Positions 43,592 through 52,016 of a stretch of 64,000 nt of DNA are shown in pieces. The notes beneath the pieces were generated by a model. That model searched no databases, was not told the origin of the DNA, and was given only the letters and a program-made list of their open reading frames with translations. Positions within the stretch are counted from its first letter, which is position 1, and every line of letters starts with the position of its first letter. Made by a program: the position numbers and the translations under genes. The DNA is taken from the NCBI GenBank assembly GCA_900102385.1, contig FNBQ01000002.1, forward strand, positions 1-64,000, given 5' to 3'. The stretch comes from Bacteroidales bacterium KHT7. GTDB taxonomy: Bacteria > Bacteroidota > Bacteroidia > Bacteroidales > Bacteroidaceae.

Positions 43592-44632
43592 TTATTGGGT
43601 AATCTCGCCGCAGATTGATTGTGTCATTTTTTCTCTTACTTCGGCTGGCGACATTCCATGACCGAGCAAGAACATCAGTTTTGTAATTGTAGCCTCGAGT
43701 GTGCAGTCGTGGCCACTCACAACGCCGGCCTCAAGCAGTTGGACACCAGTCTGATAACGGTCCATCTCAACGTTTCCAGCAAGGCATTGGCTGATGTTTA
43801 CCACGACGATTCCGTTGTCCACGGCATATTTCAGGCAATTAACAAGCCATTCTTTTTGCGGAGCATTGCCCGAGCCGAACGAGCGCAGAACGATGGCATG
43901 AACCGTATTGCTCGTAACAACTTGTCTGATGATGTTTTCTTGAATTCCCGGGAAAAGCGTAAGCACAATTACGTTTGAATCATAGACGTAATGTGGGTTG
44001 AGAGGCTTGTCGCTCGGCTTTCTTATCAGCGATTCGTTGTAGTTAATGTGGATTCCTGCGGTTGCAATAACCGGATAGTTGTAAGAGCAGAAGGCTGAGA
44101 AATTCTCGGCGTTTATCTTCGTTGTTCGGTTGCCGCGCATCAGTTTGTTGTCAAAGTAGATGCACACTTCCGGAACCATTGGCGTGCCGTCGGGATGCTT
44201 TGCAACGGCAATCTCGATGCTCGTTATCAGATTTTCCTTTCCGTCGGTTCTAAGTTGTCCGATAGGAAGCTGACTTCCCGTAAGGATAACTGGTTTTGAC
44301 AGATTTTCGAGCATGAAACTGAGGGCAGATGCCGTGTAAGCCATCGTGTCCGTTCCGTGAAGAATCACGAAGCCGTCGTACAAATTGTAATTGTAGGTGA
44401 TTATCTGCACGATTTTCGACCAAATCTGCGGCTCCATGTCCGATGAGTCGATTGGCGGGTCGAACTGATACGTTACGATTCGATAATTAAATCTCTTTAA
44501 CTCAGGAACTTGCTCGGCAAGATAATCGAACTTGAAACTTTCGAGAGCCCCAGTTTCGGGATTCTCAATCATTCCAATAGTTCCGCCTGTATAAATCAGC
44601 AAGACCGATGGTGTATGTGTTGTGATAAGCAT
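43592..44632 (-). CDS. ansA: Type I L-asparaginase
   Basis: 346 residues, no signal peptide, so the cytoplasmic type. The first active-site Thr is in GGTIGMIENP (Thr18) and the second in ILHGTDTMAYTASAL (Thr94, Asp95). It hydrolyses asparagine to aspartate and ammonia. It lies 18 bases after the threonine/serine exporter gene. Confidence 0.94.
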   Translation of the reverse strand: MLITTHTPSVLLIYTGGTIGMIENPETGALESFKFDYLAEQVPELKRFNYRIVTYQFDPPIDSSDMEPQIWSKIVQIITYNYNLYDGFVILHGTDTMAYTASALSFMLENLSKPVILTGSQLPIGQLRTDGKENLITSIEIAVAKHPDGTPMVPEVCIYFDNKLMRGNRTTKINAENFSAFCSYNYPVIATAGIHINYNESLIRKPSDKPLNPHYVYDSNVIVLTLFPGIQENIIRQVVTSNTVHAIVLRSFGSGNAPQKEWLVNCLKYAVDNGIVVVNISQCLAGNVEMDRYQTGVQLLEAGVVSGHDCTLEATITKLMFLLGHGMSPAEVREKMTQSICGEITQ

Positions 44633-44650
44633 AGTTTTCCTGTTTTTGTG

Positions 44651-45871
44651 TTATTTTGTCTTTTTACGTTTGAAGATTTGCCGTCGCATCTCCGTAATTA
44701 TTATTATTCCGAAGACGATTGAGAATGTGAGTTTTACGGCCTCGAATCCGCTTGCGAGAGCAGCGGTAAGGTGGTCGCTCACGATGTTGTAACTTGTCCA
44801 GAAAATGCCGGCTCCCGGTACGAGCGGAAATATTCCGCAGATAAGGAAAACGATGACTGGGCAGCCCAGCCTGAAGGCATAGAAATAGGCTGATATAACC
44901 ACCGTCATAGTGGCAAACAGAGCCGATTCTACCGTGCTTGTGCCGGCATATCTTAGCATAGCCAGATAGACAATCCAGCCGGCTGTTCCGCATACGGCGC
45001 ACGGAACGTAGTATTTGCGTGGAACGCCATACAGAACGCCGAATGCCGCCGTGCCTACGAATGCCGAAATAATCTGTATAGGCCACGTTGCCGTGATAGG
45101 GTCAATCAGAGTGCCTTTAAGCTGAATCATATAGCCTTCTATATGGCTGTCAATCAAGAAGGTGATACACACTCCGACTGCGATGCAGAGAAAAACCATC
45201 AACGCGTCGAGCATTCGCGTTGCGCCGGCAATGTAGTCTTCGGCTCCGAGGTCGCGAATTCCATTAGTGAAGGCAACTCCCGGAATCAGCGGAATTATTG
45301 CTCCGATAAGGATGTTGTCGAGATGCCCGATTCCGAAGTTATAGCACACTATGCTGAAAATCGTGACCAAGATGCCACCAACAATGTTGCCCGTGACTTT
45401 AGAGAAGCACGGCATACTGACATATAGCACGAAAATCCACAGAAGCACTCCCGACACGAGCGAAAGAGCGCAATCTGCCAGTCCGCCGCCAAATATGGCG
45501 CAGAAAGCTGCCGAACCGAGTGCCGAGCCCAAAAGTTGCTCCCATACGGGGTGGGGCGGAATGCCCTTTATCTGTTTGAGTTTTTCGTAGGCTTCCTCGA
45601 TTGTGTACATTCCGGCTTCGATGTCTCTCGACATTTGGTTTACCTCGATAACCTTGTCGAGTTGTGAACCGTGAATCGGTATGAATTCAACATTGGCATA
45701 GCCTTTTCCGGTGGTGAAAATTCCGTTGCTGAGCACAAAGAATTTTCGTGAATCTGCACCGAAACTCGATGCAATCCTTTCCATAACCTCCTCAACACGT
45801 GAAATCTCAGCTCCGTTCTCAAGCATTATATGACCAGCCATACTGGCTATGTCTAATGCGTTCAAGTCCAT
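44651..45871 (-). CDS. ThrE-family threonine/serine exporter
   Basis: 406 residues. An N-terminal soluble part (1-110, with EVMERIASSFG and VNQMSRDIEAGMYTIEEAYEKL) is followed by about ten hydrophobic helices in two blocks, corresponding to the ThrE_N (DUF1212) and ThrE_C (DUF3815) halves joined in one chain. It exports threonine/serine in characterised members. It lies 24 bases after luxS and 18 before ansA. Confidence 0.88.
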   Translation of the reverse strand: MDLNALDIASMAGHIMLENGAEISRVEEVMERIASSFGADSRKFFVLSNGIFTTGKGYANVEFIPIHGSQLDKVIEVNQMSRDIEAGMYTIEEAYEKLKQIKGIPPHPVWEQLLGSALGSAAFCAIFGGGLADCALSLVSGVLLWIFVLYVSMPCFSKVTGNIVGGILVTIFSIVCYNFGIGHLDNILIGAIIPLIPGVAFTNGIRDLGAEDYIAGATRMLDALMVFLCIAVGVCITFLIDSHIEGYMIQLKGTLIDPITATWPIQIISAFVGTAAFGVLYGVPRKYYVPCAVCGTAGWIVYLAMLRYAGTSTVESALFATMTVVISAYFYAFRLGCPVIVFLICGIFPLVPGAGIFWTSYNIVSDHLTAALASGFEAVKLTFSIVFGIIIITEMRRQIFKRKKTK

Positions 45872-45895
45872 TTTACGTTATAATAAAAAGTGTTG

Positions 45896-46420
45896 TTAAG
45901 CGTCGAAGAATTGCAGACCATTGTTGTCAGTTGGTCGCTCAACTCCCGGATATACGCAGCAGAATTCGTTTTTCAGTCGCTGAACGTATCTCTTTGCTTC
46001 CCATTTTGCCATAGGAAGGTCGTGCATCAGATAGTTTCCGCAGGTTGCAGCTGTTGTTCCCGGAACGGCGTTCTGCTTGTCGTCGTAGTCGGCTACATAC
46101 TGAAACGCTTCAATCATCAGACTGCGAATCTGCTCGCAAGGATAATTGCCTTTCAGAATGAGATAGTTTCCGGTAAGGCATCCCATTGGTCCCCAGTATA
46201 TTACGTTGTCCTTCCACTCGTCGTTGTTGCGCAGATATGTTGCAACGATGTGCTCGATGGTGTGAATGGCAGCAGGTGCGAGAGCCGGTTCTTGGTTCGG
46301 ACCAGTCATTCGGATATCGTATGTAGTGATGAATTCGTCTCCTACTGAATCTTGTCTTGAGATGTAGATTCCCGGGCGCAAGTTGGTGTGATCAACTGCA
46401 AAACTTGGTATTGTCTCCAT
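45896..46420 (-). CDS. luxS: S-ribosylhomocysteine lyase LuxS
   Basis: 174 residues. The metal site is HTIEH (His53, His57) with Cys127 in ATCGNY, and the catalytic Cys81 is in GPMGCLTGNY. The enzyme cleaves S-ribosylhomocysteine to homocysteine and DPD, the precursor of autoinducer-2. It has a -7 TACTTTTG element upstream on the minus strand, at about 46473-46480. First gene of a possible luxS-thrE-ansA operon. Confidence 0.96.
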   Translation of the reverse strand: METIPSFAVDHTNLRPGIYISRQDSVGDEFITTYDIRMTGPNQEPALAPAAIHTIEHIVATYLRNNDEWKDNVIYWGPMGCLTGNYLILKGNYPCEQIRSLMIEAFQYVADYDDKQNAVPGTTAATCGNYLMHDLPMAKWEAKRYVQRLKNEFCCVYPGVERPTDNNGLQFFDA

Positions 46421-46558
46421 TATTTCAATAAAATTTTGTTTAAATATGCGTTTCTTTTACAAATATTTGTGCAAAAGTAAAAAAAATATTTGTTTTGCTG
46501 CAACGTTACCATATAGTTGTTGCGTCTAATGCGCAGAAATCATTAAAAAATACATAAC

Positions 46559-47344
46559 ATGAAAAATTTACTCGTTTATCTATTGTCTGTTTTAGTACTG
46601 GTAATGCTTCCAGCGGCACGAATGTTCGCATTTGCAAATGGCGGAGACAAGTCTACTGATTTTTTTTCGGGCGAGATTGACAGCCCGTATTTTTCAAGCA
46701 ATGATTCTTCCGAGCCGTCGGGCAACAACCGCATAAGCCAGGTCAGAAATGTGGGCACGTTCAGCAGCGTCTGTCTTCTCGGAAGCATAAACATCGTTTA
46801 CACGCAAGGTTCTCGGTACAGCGTTAAGGTTGTTGGCAAGAAAGATGCTGTTGCCTGCGTAAAGACTCAGGTAAAGAATGGCAAACTAAGCGTTTATATT
46901 GATAATGATGGCATAAAGTTTCCGTTTTTCAGCAAAGATGTTGATTTGAGCGGACTTGTTGTCTATGTTCAGTCGCCAACCGTAAAGGAATTTTCGGTTA
47001 CAGGCAGCGGCGACCTCGATGTAAGAGACCAGTTGAAGGTTGACGAACTTAAAACATCGGTAAGTGGCAGCGGCGAGGTTAAGTTGCAGAAGGTTGTGGC
47101 AACGAAAATAAAGATGAGCGTAACGGGCAGCGGCACCATCTATGCAAACGATGTTAGAGCCAACGGAGCAGAAGTGTCTGTTACAGGTAGTGGTGATGTA
47201 AAATGCAAATATATTGCAAGTTACGATGTCTCAGTTTCTGTAACAGGTAGCGGCGATGTTGAACTTGCCGGAAAGGCTCGCAAATTTAGCAAGCGCGTAA
47301 CAGGCAGTGGCGACATAAATGTCAGCAAACTGATGAAAATGTAA
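46559..47344 (+). CDS. Secreted GIN-domain (DUF2807) beta-helix protein
   Basis: 261 residues with a signal peptide (about 1-25). Residues about 75-130 start the GIN/DUF2807 domain (FSSVCLLGSINIVYTQG, a typical opening). Six copies of a roughly 20-residue rung follow, each with a (S/R)V(T/S)GSG turn: GSGDL, GSGEV, GSGTI, GSGDV, GSGDV, GSGDI. The repeats would stack as a right-handed beta-helix. It is probably periplasmic or on the outer-membrane surface; its function is unknown. Confidence 0.85.
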   Translation: MKNLLVYLLSVLVLVMLPAARMFAFANGGDKSTDFFSGEIDSPYFSSNDSSEPSGNNRISQVRNVGTFSSVCLLGSINIVYTQGSRYSVKVVGKKDAVACVKTQVKNGKLSVYIDNDGIKFPFFSKDVDLSGLVVYVQSPTVKEFSVTGSGDLDVRDQLKVDELKTSVSGSGEVKLQKVVATKIKMSVTGSGTIYANDVRANGAEVSVTGSGDVKCKYIASYDVSVSVTGSGDVELAGKARKFSKRVTGSGDINVSKLMKM

Positions 47345-47417
47345 ATCTCAGCCACGATTCTTCTGTCTTTCGGCTAATTAGTATTATCTTTGTGGTCTGA
47401 AAAAACAAGATGATGCA

Positions 47418-48230
47418 ATGAAAAAATACAGAAGAGTTCTTACCATCGCCGGAAGCGATTCTGGCGGTGGTGCCGGCATTCAGGCTGATATAAAGACAAT
47501 TTCGGCGTGCGGATGCTATGCTGCATCGGCAATCACCGCCGTAACGGTGCAGAATACGCTCGGCGTAAAGGCAGTTCACGCCATTCCGGTAGAGGTTATA
47601 ACCCAGCAGATTGAGGCGGTTATAGAGGATATCGGTGTCGATGCCGTAAAGATTGGAATGTTACATTCTGTCGATGTTGCCGATGCCGTTGCCCGTGTTT
47701 TGCAGAAGTATGGCGTGCAGAATATCGTTCTCGACCCCGTGATGGTTTCTACTTCGGGACATAGGCTGATTGAGGAGAATGCCATTGAGAGCCTCGTTTC
47801 GGGCCTGATGCCGATGAGTCGCGTTATTACGCCGAATATTCCAGAGGCTGAGATTCTGCTGGGCGGAGCGAAACTCGACAGACAATCGGATTTGAAGGAT
47901 GCCGCTCGTGTCCTTGCCGAAAGATGTGGCACGTCGGTACTTCTGAAAGCCGGACACTTGACCGAAGACAGACTTGTAGACATTTTTTACAATGCCGAGG
48001 ATGCCGAGGTTGTTGAACTGCCTTCAGTTCGCATCGAGACGCGAAACACTCACGGAACGGGCTGCACAATGTCGTCGGCATTTACAAGTATGCTGGCAAA
48101 GGGCTGTTCGCTTACCGAGTCGGCAAAATTGGCGAAAGACTACATCAACTCAGCCATCATTGCAGGGGCTGATTATGAGATTGGTCACGGTTTCGGTCCG
48201 GTAAACCATTTTTATAAATTCAATATGTAA
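47418..48230 (+). CDS. thiD: Hydroxymethylpyrimidine/phosphomethylpyrimidine kinase
   Basis: 270 residues. The ribokinase-like fold starts LTIAGSDSGGGAGIQADIKT and ends GTGCTMSSAFTSMLAKG, with VLDPVMVSTSGHRL in between. It phosphorylates HMP and HMP-phosphate for thiamine synthesis. There are no other thi genes next to it and no TPP riboswitch is visible upstream; the preceding TATCTTTG (about 47384-47391) is a promoter candidate. Confidence 0.95.
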   Translation: MKKYRRVLTIAGSDSGGGAGIQADIKTISACGCYAASAITAVTVQNTLGVKAVHAIPVEVITQQIEAVIEDIGVDAVKIGMLHSVDVADAVARVLQKYGVQNIVLDPVMVSTSGHRLIEENAIESLVSGLMPMSRVITPNIPEAEILLGGAKLDRQSDLKDAARVLAERCGTSVLLKAGHLTEDRLVDIFYNAEDAEVVELPSVRIETRNTHGTGCTMSSAFTSMLAKGCSLTESAKLAKDYINSAIIAGADYEIGHGFGPVNHFYKFNM

Positions 48231-48260
48231 TCTTGCTGATTGTGAGATGGATAAGAACGT

Positions 48261-48298
48261 AAGTCTGGAATATTGTTGCAAAGAAATGTTCCAGACTT
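48261..48298 (+). terminator. thiD terminator (weak)
   Basis: AAGTCTGGAA / TTCCAGACTT, 10-bp stem with no strong T run. It lies 31 bases after thiD. The rest of the 370-base gap (48300-48500) shows nothing I can interpret. Confidence 0.6.
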
Positions 48299-48540
48299 AT
48301 GTTATATCATAAAGATTAAACTATGTGGAAAAAACGTAAGATGTCTTTGCTGTTGTGATGTCACGTTTTTGTTCATGAATACACTTCACATTTTCGAGGA
48401 TGCAAAAGATTAGCAACAAGCACATTCAGTTCTGACGAAATATCGAATTCGGCAGTAAACGACCATTGAGAGAACAGTAAATTCTTCTGAATTCTCCAAC
48501 ATAAATTGTGATTGTTTTACGGAAAAATAGTATTTTTGCA

Positions 48541-48603
48541 CCGTCTTAGAAGGAGTCGCCGAGATAGTCTTGCAGCCCTCAAACAGACTGTAAGGTTATT
48601 TTT
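48541..48603 (+). promoter_or_regulatory. Structured 5' leader of the SMR/Gdx gene
   Basis: A TATTTTTG element lies just upstream (about 48529-48536), so the leader is about 60 bases. Two alternative hairpins overlap in it: AGTCT / AGACT and CTTGCAG / CTGTAAG. The second would cover the TAAGG that precedes the start codon. I do not recognise any of the known guanidine riboswitch classes. It is only a candidate regulatory leader. Confidence 0.35.
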
Positions 48604-48927
48604 ATGAACTGGATTTTTTTATTTGTTGCTGGACTGTGCGAAGTAGGATTTACCTATTGCATAGGTCGTGCAAAGGCCGTAGCAGGTTTTGAATTTTGGG
48701 CATGGTGGGGCGGATTCCTTTTGTTCACGGTTCTCAGTATGATTTTGCTTGCGTGTGCCACGCGGACGATTCCTATTGGTACGGCTTATGTTGTATGGAC
48801 TGGCATTGGCGCTGCTGGCACGGTGCTTGTCGGCATTTTCGTATTTGGTGAGCCTGTCACATTTTGGCGATTATTCTTCATTACAACGCTCGTAGCATCG
48901 GTTATCGGACTAAAAATACTATCATAA
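48604..48927 (+). CDS. SMR-family transporter (Gdx/SugE-like guanidinium exporter)
   Basis: 107 residues with four membrane helices. The conserved proton/substrate Glu13 is in GLCEVGFTY. The sequence IPIGTAYVVWTGIGAAGTVLVGI is typical of the SugE/Gdx branch, whose members export guanidinium, and not of EmrE-type multidrug pumps. It stops 3 bases before the next gene. Confidence 0.9.
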   Translation: MNWIFLFVAGLCEVGFTYCIGRAKAVAGFEFWAWWGGFLLFTVLSMILLACATRTIPIGTAYVVWTGIGAAGTVLVGIFVFGEPVTFWRLFFITTLVASVIGLKILS

Positions 48928-48930
48928 AAT

Positions 48931-49428
48931 ATGGAAAATTTCAGAGAAATGAGGCGCAAACGCCAGCAACTATCAGACGAGGAAAGCATTAGAATTTTGA
49001 AAACGGCAACTGCAGGAACATTGGCTTTGCTGGGCGATGAGGATTATCCTTATGCCGTCCCGATAAGTTTTGTTTATAACGACGGACGGCTGTATTTTCA
49101 CAGCGCTTTGAGTGGGCATAAGGTTGATGCAATACGCAAGCACGACAAGGCTTCTTTTTGTGTTGTCGAGAAAGACGAGGTTCGCCCCGAAAAGTACACA
49201 ACTTTCTTCCGAAGCGTGATTGCTTTCGGACGGATACATATTGTTGAAGATGAGGCAGAAAAGATGGAAATAATAAAACTTCTCGGCAAACGCTATAATC
49301 CAAACGATGAGGAGGGCTTGACGAAGGAGATTGAGAGCGGATTTTCTCACATGCTTGCAATCAGATTCGACATCGAGCACCTGACAGGAAAAGAGGCGGT
49401 TGAGTTGATGAAGGCAAGGAAACAATAA
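48931..49428 (+). CDS. Pyridoxamine 5'-phosphate oxidase-related (NimA-like) flavoprotein
   Basis: 165 residues: REMRRKRQQLSDEESIRIL at the start, then a split-barrel FMN-binding domain (GTLALLGDEDYPYAVPISFVYNDGRLYFHSA; GHKVDAIRKHDKASFCVV). This is the pattern of the 5-nitroimidazole-resistance (Nim) related family. Function may be reduction of small molecules; drug resistance cannot be claimed from the sequence. It is co-transcribed with the SMR gene. Confidence 0.87.
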   Translation: MENFREMRRKRQQLSDEESIRILKTATAGTLALLGDEDYPYAVPISFVYNDGRLYFHSALSGHKVDAIRKHDKASFCVVEKDEVRPEKYTTFFRSVIAFGRIHIVEDEAEKMEIIKLLGKRYNPNDEEGLTKEIESGFSHMLAIRFDIEHLTGKEAVELMKARKQ

Positions 49429-49430
49429 AA

Positions 49431-49471
49431 AATAGAGGTCGTTTTTCCCAGTCAGAAATTCGACCTCTATT
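49431..49471 (+). terminator. Terminator of the SMR-flavoprotein operon
   Basis: AATAGAGGTCG / CGACCTCTATT, 11-bp perfect stem followed by five T, starting 2 bases after the stop. Confidence 0.92.
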
Positions 49472-49544
49472 TTTTTGTACTTTTGTGTTGTTTTCGCGAT
49501 TTCTTGTCTATCTTTGCGCTCAACGAATATAACGCAAGAATACT

Positions 49545-50528
49545 ATGAGAAGAACAAATTTCTGTTCCATAATTGCTTTTCTGCTTTGCGGAATAATATT
49601 CTTCGCTTCGTGCGCTGAACATGGTGGCGTGACGGCGCAACGCGAGATTATTCCGCAGCAGCCCGACTATGCCGACGCGTCGCAGTGGTACATGACTAAC
49701 CGTGGGGGAGAAGCCGATATTTTTTACATCATTTCCACCGAAACGGGCGACTATTCTCTGTCGATGAACGAAATCTGCCATTGTGCCGATACGTACGCCG
49801 ACAGCCTTCGTGCACCGATGCTAAGCGAGATGAAGGGTGTGGACAATCTGCTGGGTGGAAAGTTTAATTTCTACTCTCCATATTATCGACAATGCTCGCT
49901 CCAGTCGTTCGTGAACGATAGTCTTACGGCGGCGCGACTGCCGTTGGCTACCGACGATGTGCGCAAGGCGTTCGACTATTATCTGAGACACGAAAATAAA
50001 GGTCGTCCGTTCATTCTTGCCGGATTTAGTCAAGGTGCTATGATTGCCCTCGAACTGATGCGCCAGATGGACGATTCTGTTTGCAATAGGATGATTGCCG
50101 CCTACATAATTGGGGCGAGTATACCGCAGAAGATGCTCGACGAATGCAAGCGTATCCGTCCGGCACGGCGAGCCGATGATGTTGGCGTAACTATCTGCTA
50201 CAATTCGGTGCGCGATGCTTCGTGCGCCATCTTTCCGCGTAGTACTGTCTGCATCAATCCTGTGAACTGGCGAACCGATGCCACTCCAGCTAATCTTGTT
50301 ACTGAGCCGTCGCCTTTCATCCCTCTGAATCAGCAAAAGAAAGATAATCTTACGGTTACGCTCGATACGGTTTCTAATCTTCTGCTTGTCGATGGCTTCT
50401 CGGCAACCGATTATGTTCTGCCGCTCATTGGCAAGGAGGGCAACTATCACTCGCGCGAAATCTGGCTTTATCGCGACCAACTGCGCAAGAATATGCAGGT
50501 TCGGGCATTGCGATGGCTAAACAAATGA
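49545..50528 (+). CDS. DUF3089 alpha/beta-hydrolase lipoprotein
   Basis: 327 residues with a lipoprotein signal ending FFASC (Cys23). The nucleophile elbow is GFSQG (Ser162) in RPFILAGFSQGAMIALELM. It matches DUF3089, a family of predicted esterases. Substrate unknown. It has its own terminator and no operon partner. Confidence 0.85.
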   Translation: MRRTNFCSIIAFLLCGIIFFASCAEHGGVTAQREIIPQQPDYADASQWYMTNRGGEADIFYIISTETGDYSLSMNEICHCADTYADSLRAPMLSEMKGVDNLLGGKFNFYSPYYRQCSLQSFVNDSLTAARLPLATDDVRKAFDYYLRHENKGRPFILAGFSQGAMIALELMRQMDDSVCNRMIAAYIIGASIPQKMLDECKRIRPARRADDVGVTICYNSVRDASCAIFPRSTVCINPVNWRTDATPANLVTEPSPFIPLNQQKKDNLTVTLDTVSNLLLVDGFSATDYVLPLIGKEGNYHSREIWLYRDQLRKNMQVRALRWLNK

Positions 50529-50535
50529 ATTAAAT

Positions 50536-50568
50536 GAAAGCGTTCTGCCGTCATAGCAGAACGCTTTC
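50536..50568. terminator. Terminator after the DUF3089 gene, convergent with trpA
   Basis: GAAAGCGTTCTGC / GCAGAACGCTTTC, 13-bp perfect stem with a short T-rich tail. It may also end the trp transcript from the other side. Confidence 0.85.
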
Positions 50569-50609
50569 TTCGCATCAATACAGATGCTATCTTCGATGTG
50601 TTTGTGTTG

Positions 50610-51383
50610 TCAGTGCTTTAAGTCTTCGAGAAGTTGGTCGATAGCCTTGGCTGGGTCTTGAAGTTGGTCGAACAGCGTTACGAAGCGGCTGCCGATTATT
50701 GCGCCGGCGGCATTTTTCTGTGCACTCTCGAGCGTCTGTTTGTTGCTAATGCCGAATCCAATCATTCGCGGATTCTTCAGACTCATGGCGTTGACCTTGT
50801 TGAAGTAAGCCTGCTTTGATGCGTCGAACTCCTTCTGCGCGCCCGTTGTGGCAGCCGACGAAACCATGTAGATGAATCCGTTTGTGTTCTCGTCGATGAA
50901 GCGGATGCGGTCGTCGCTCGTTTCTGGAGTTATCAGCATGATGGTGCGAACGTCGTTCTTGTCGGCAATCGGCTTTACTGTTTCCTGATAGTCCTTGAAC
51001 GGAAGGTCGGGGATTATCACGCCATCGATGCCTATTGTGGCGCAGTCGGCAAAGAATTTCTCCAGTCCGTACTGATAGATTGGGTTGAGATAGCCCATCA
51101 GTACGAGCGGGATGTTAACGCTCTTGCGAATGTCCTTCAGCTGACTGAACAGAAGGCGGAGTGACATTCCGTTGCGCAGAGCCTTTGTTGCAGCATCCTG
51201 AATAACAGGACCGTCTGCCATTGGGTCGCTGAAAGGGATTCCGATTTCAATCATGTCGATGCCCTTTTTCTCCAACTGTTCTATCGTGTTAACCGTTCCG
51301 TCGAGTGTAGGATGTCCTGCACAGAAGTAGATTGAAAGAATGTTCTCCTTCTTGCTACTGAAAAGTTGATTTATCCTGTTCAT
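50610..51383 (-). CDS. trpA: Tryptophan synthase alpha subunit
   Basis: 257 residues, TIM barrel. MIEIGIPFSDPMADGPVIQ carries the first catalytic acid (Glu in EIGIPFSDP), and VIIPDLPFKDY and the C-terminal GFGISNK and GAIIGSRFV are the phosphate-binding turns. It cleaves indole-glycerol phosphate and passes indole to TrpB. Last gene of the trp operon, 24 bases after trpF. Confidence 0.97.
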   Translation of the reverse strand: MNRINQLFSSKKENILSIYFCAGHPTLDGTVNTIEQLEKKGIDMIEIGIPFSDPMADGPVIQDAATKALRNGMSLRLLFSQLKDIRKSVNIPLVLMGYLNPIYQYGLEKFFADCATIGIDGVIIPDLPFKDYQETVKPIADKNDVRTIMLITPETSDDRIRFIDENTNGFIYMVSSAATTGAQKEFDASKQAYFNKVNAMSLKNPRMIGFGISNKQTLESAQKNAAGAIIGSRFVTLFDQLQDPAKAIDQLLEDLKH

Positions 51384-51407
51384 AATTTTTAAGATTTTCT
51401 TGTCTTG

Positions 51408-52013
51408 TTAAAGTGATTCGAAGAATGAGCGGAGCAATTCGGCGTCTTTTAATGCCGGTTCGACCTCGAATTTGCTGTTAACGTCGATTCCTGCCCATTT
51501 GTCATGACTGAATGCTTTCAGAGCCTCAACGCTTCCGATGCCTATTCCGCCGCTGAGTATGAACGGCGTGTTGCCCTTGTAACTCTCAAGCAGCGACCAG
51601 TCGAACATCTTGCCGCTTCCGCCTGCGTTTGGGGTGGGAGTGTCGAACAGAAAATAGTCGCACGTGCCCTCATATTCGTTGGTTTTTGCAACATCTTCAG
51701 CCGTTTTGAAACTGAAAGCCTTCATTACCGTTATGCCGAGTCTTTTCTTCACCATATTGCAGAATTCGGGCGATTCCTTTCCGTGCAACTGAATGATATC
51801 CAGCCCGTAATCCTTCTGCTTCTGCTCGATGAAATCGATGTCGGCATCGACAAATACGCCCACGCGCTTGCATTTCTCGGGCAGATAGTCGGGTTTATGT
51901 GCAACGTTTCGCTTTGTCTTCTCCCAAAAGATGAAGCCCATCCAGTCTATGCCCAAAGCCTCAACGTCGCGAATGTTCTGAGCCTCGCGCATTCCGCATA
52001 CCTTACGAATCAT
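51408..52013 (-). CDS. trpF: Phosphoribosylanthranilate isomerase
   Basis: 201 residues, TIM barrel. It begins RKVCGMREAQNI, where the Cys after Val is the catalytic residue, and contains VGVFVDADIDFI, IIQLHGKESPEF, FLFDTPTPNAGGSGKMFDW and SGGIGIGSVEAL. Separate from trpC, as in Bacteroidetes in general. It starts 3 bases after the trpC stop. Confidence 0.97.
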   Translation of the reverse strand: MIRKVCGMREAQNIRDVEALGIDWMGFIFWEKTKRNVAHKPDYLPEKCKRVGVFVDADIDFIEQKQKDYGLDIIQLHGKESPEFCNMVKKRLGITVMKAFSFKTAEDVAKTNEYEGTCDYFLFDTPTPNAGGSGKMFDWSLLESYKGNTPFILSGGIGIGSVEALKAFSHDKWAGIDVNSKFEVEPALKDAELLRSFFESL

Positions 52014-52016
52014 GGC

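Noticed and set aside
47345-47417. A TPP riboswitch before thiD
   Set aside because: The gap is 73 bases with no CTGAGA or ACCTGATCTGG-type THI box elements.
48300-48500. Possible small genes in the thiD-SMR gap
   Set aside because: Only frames of about a dozen codons with no start context or conservation signal could be found.
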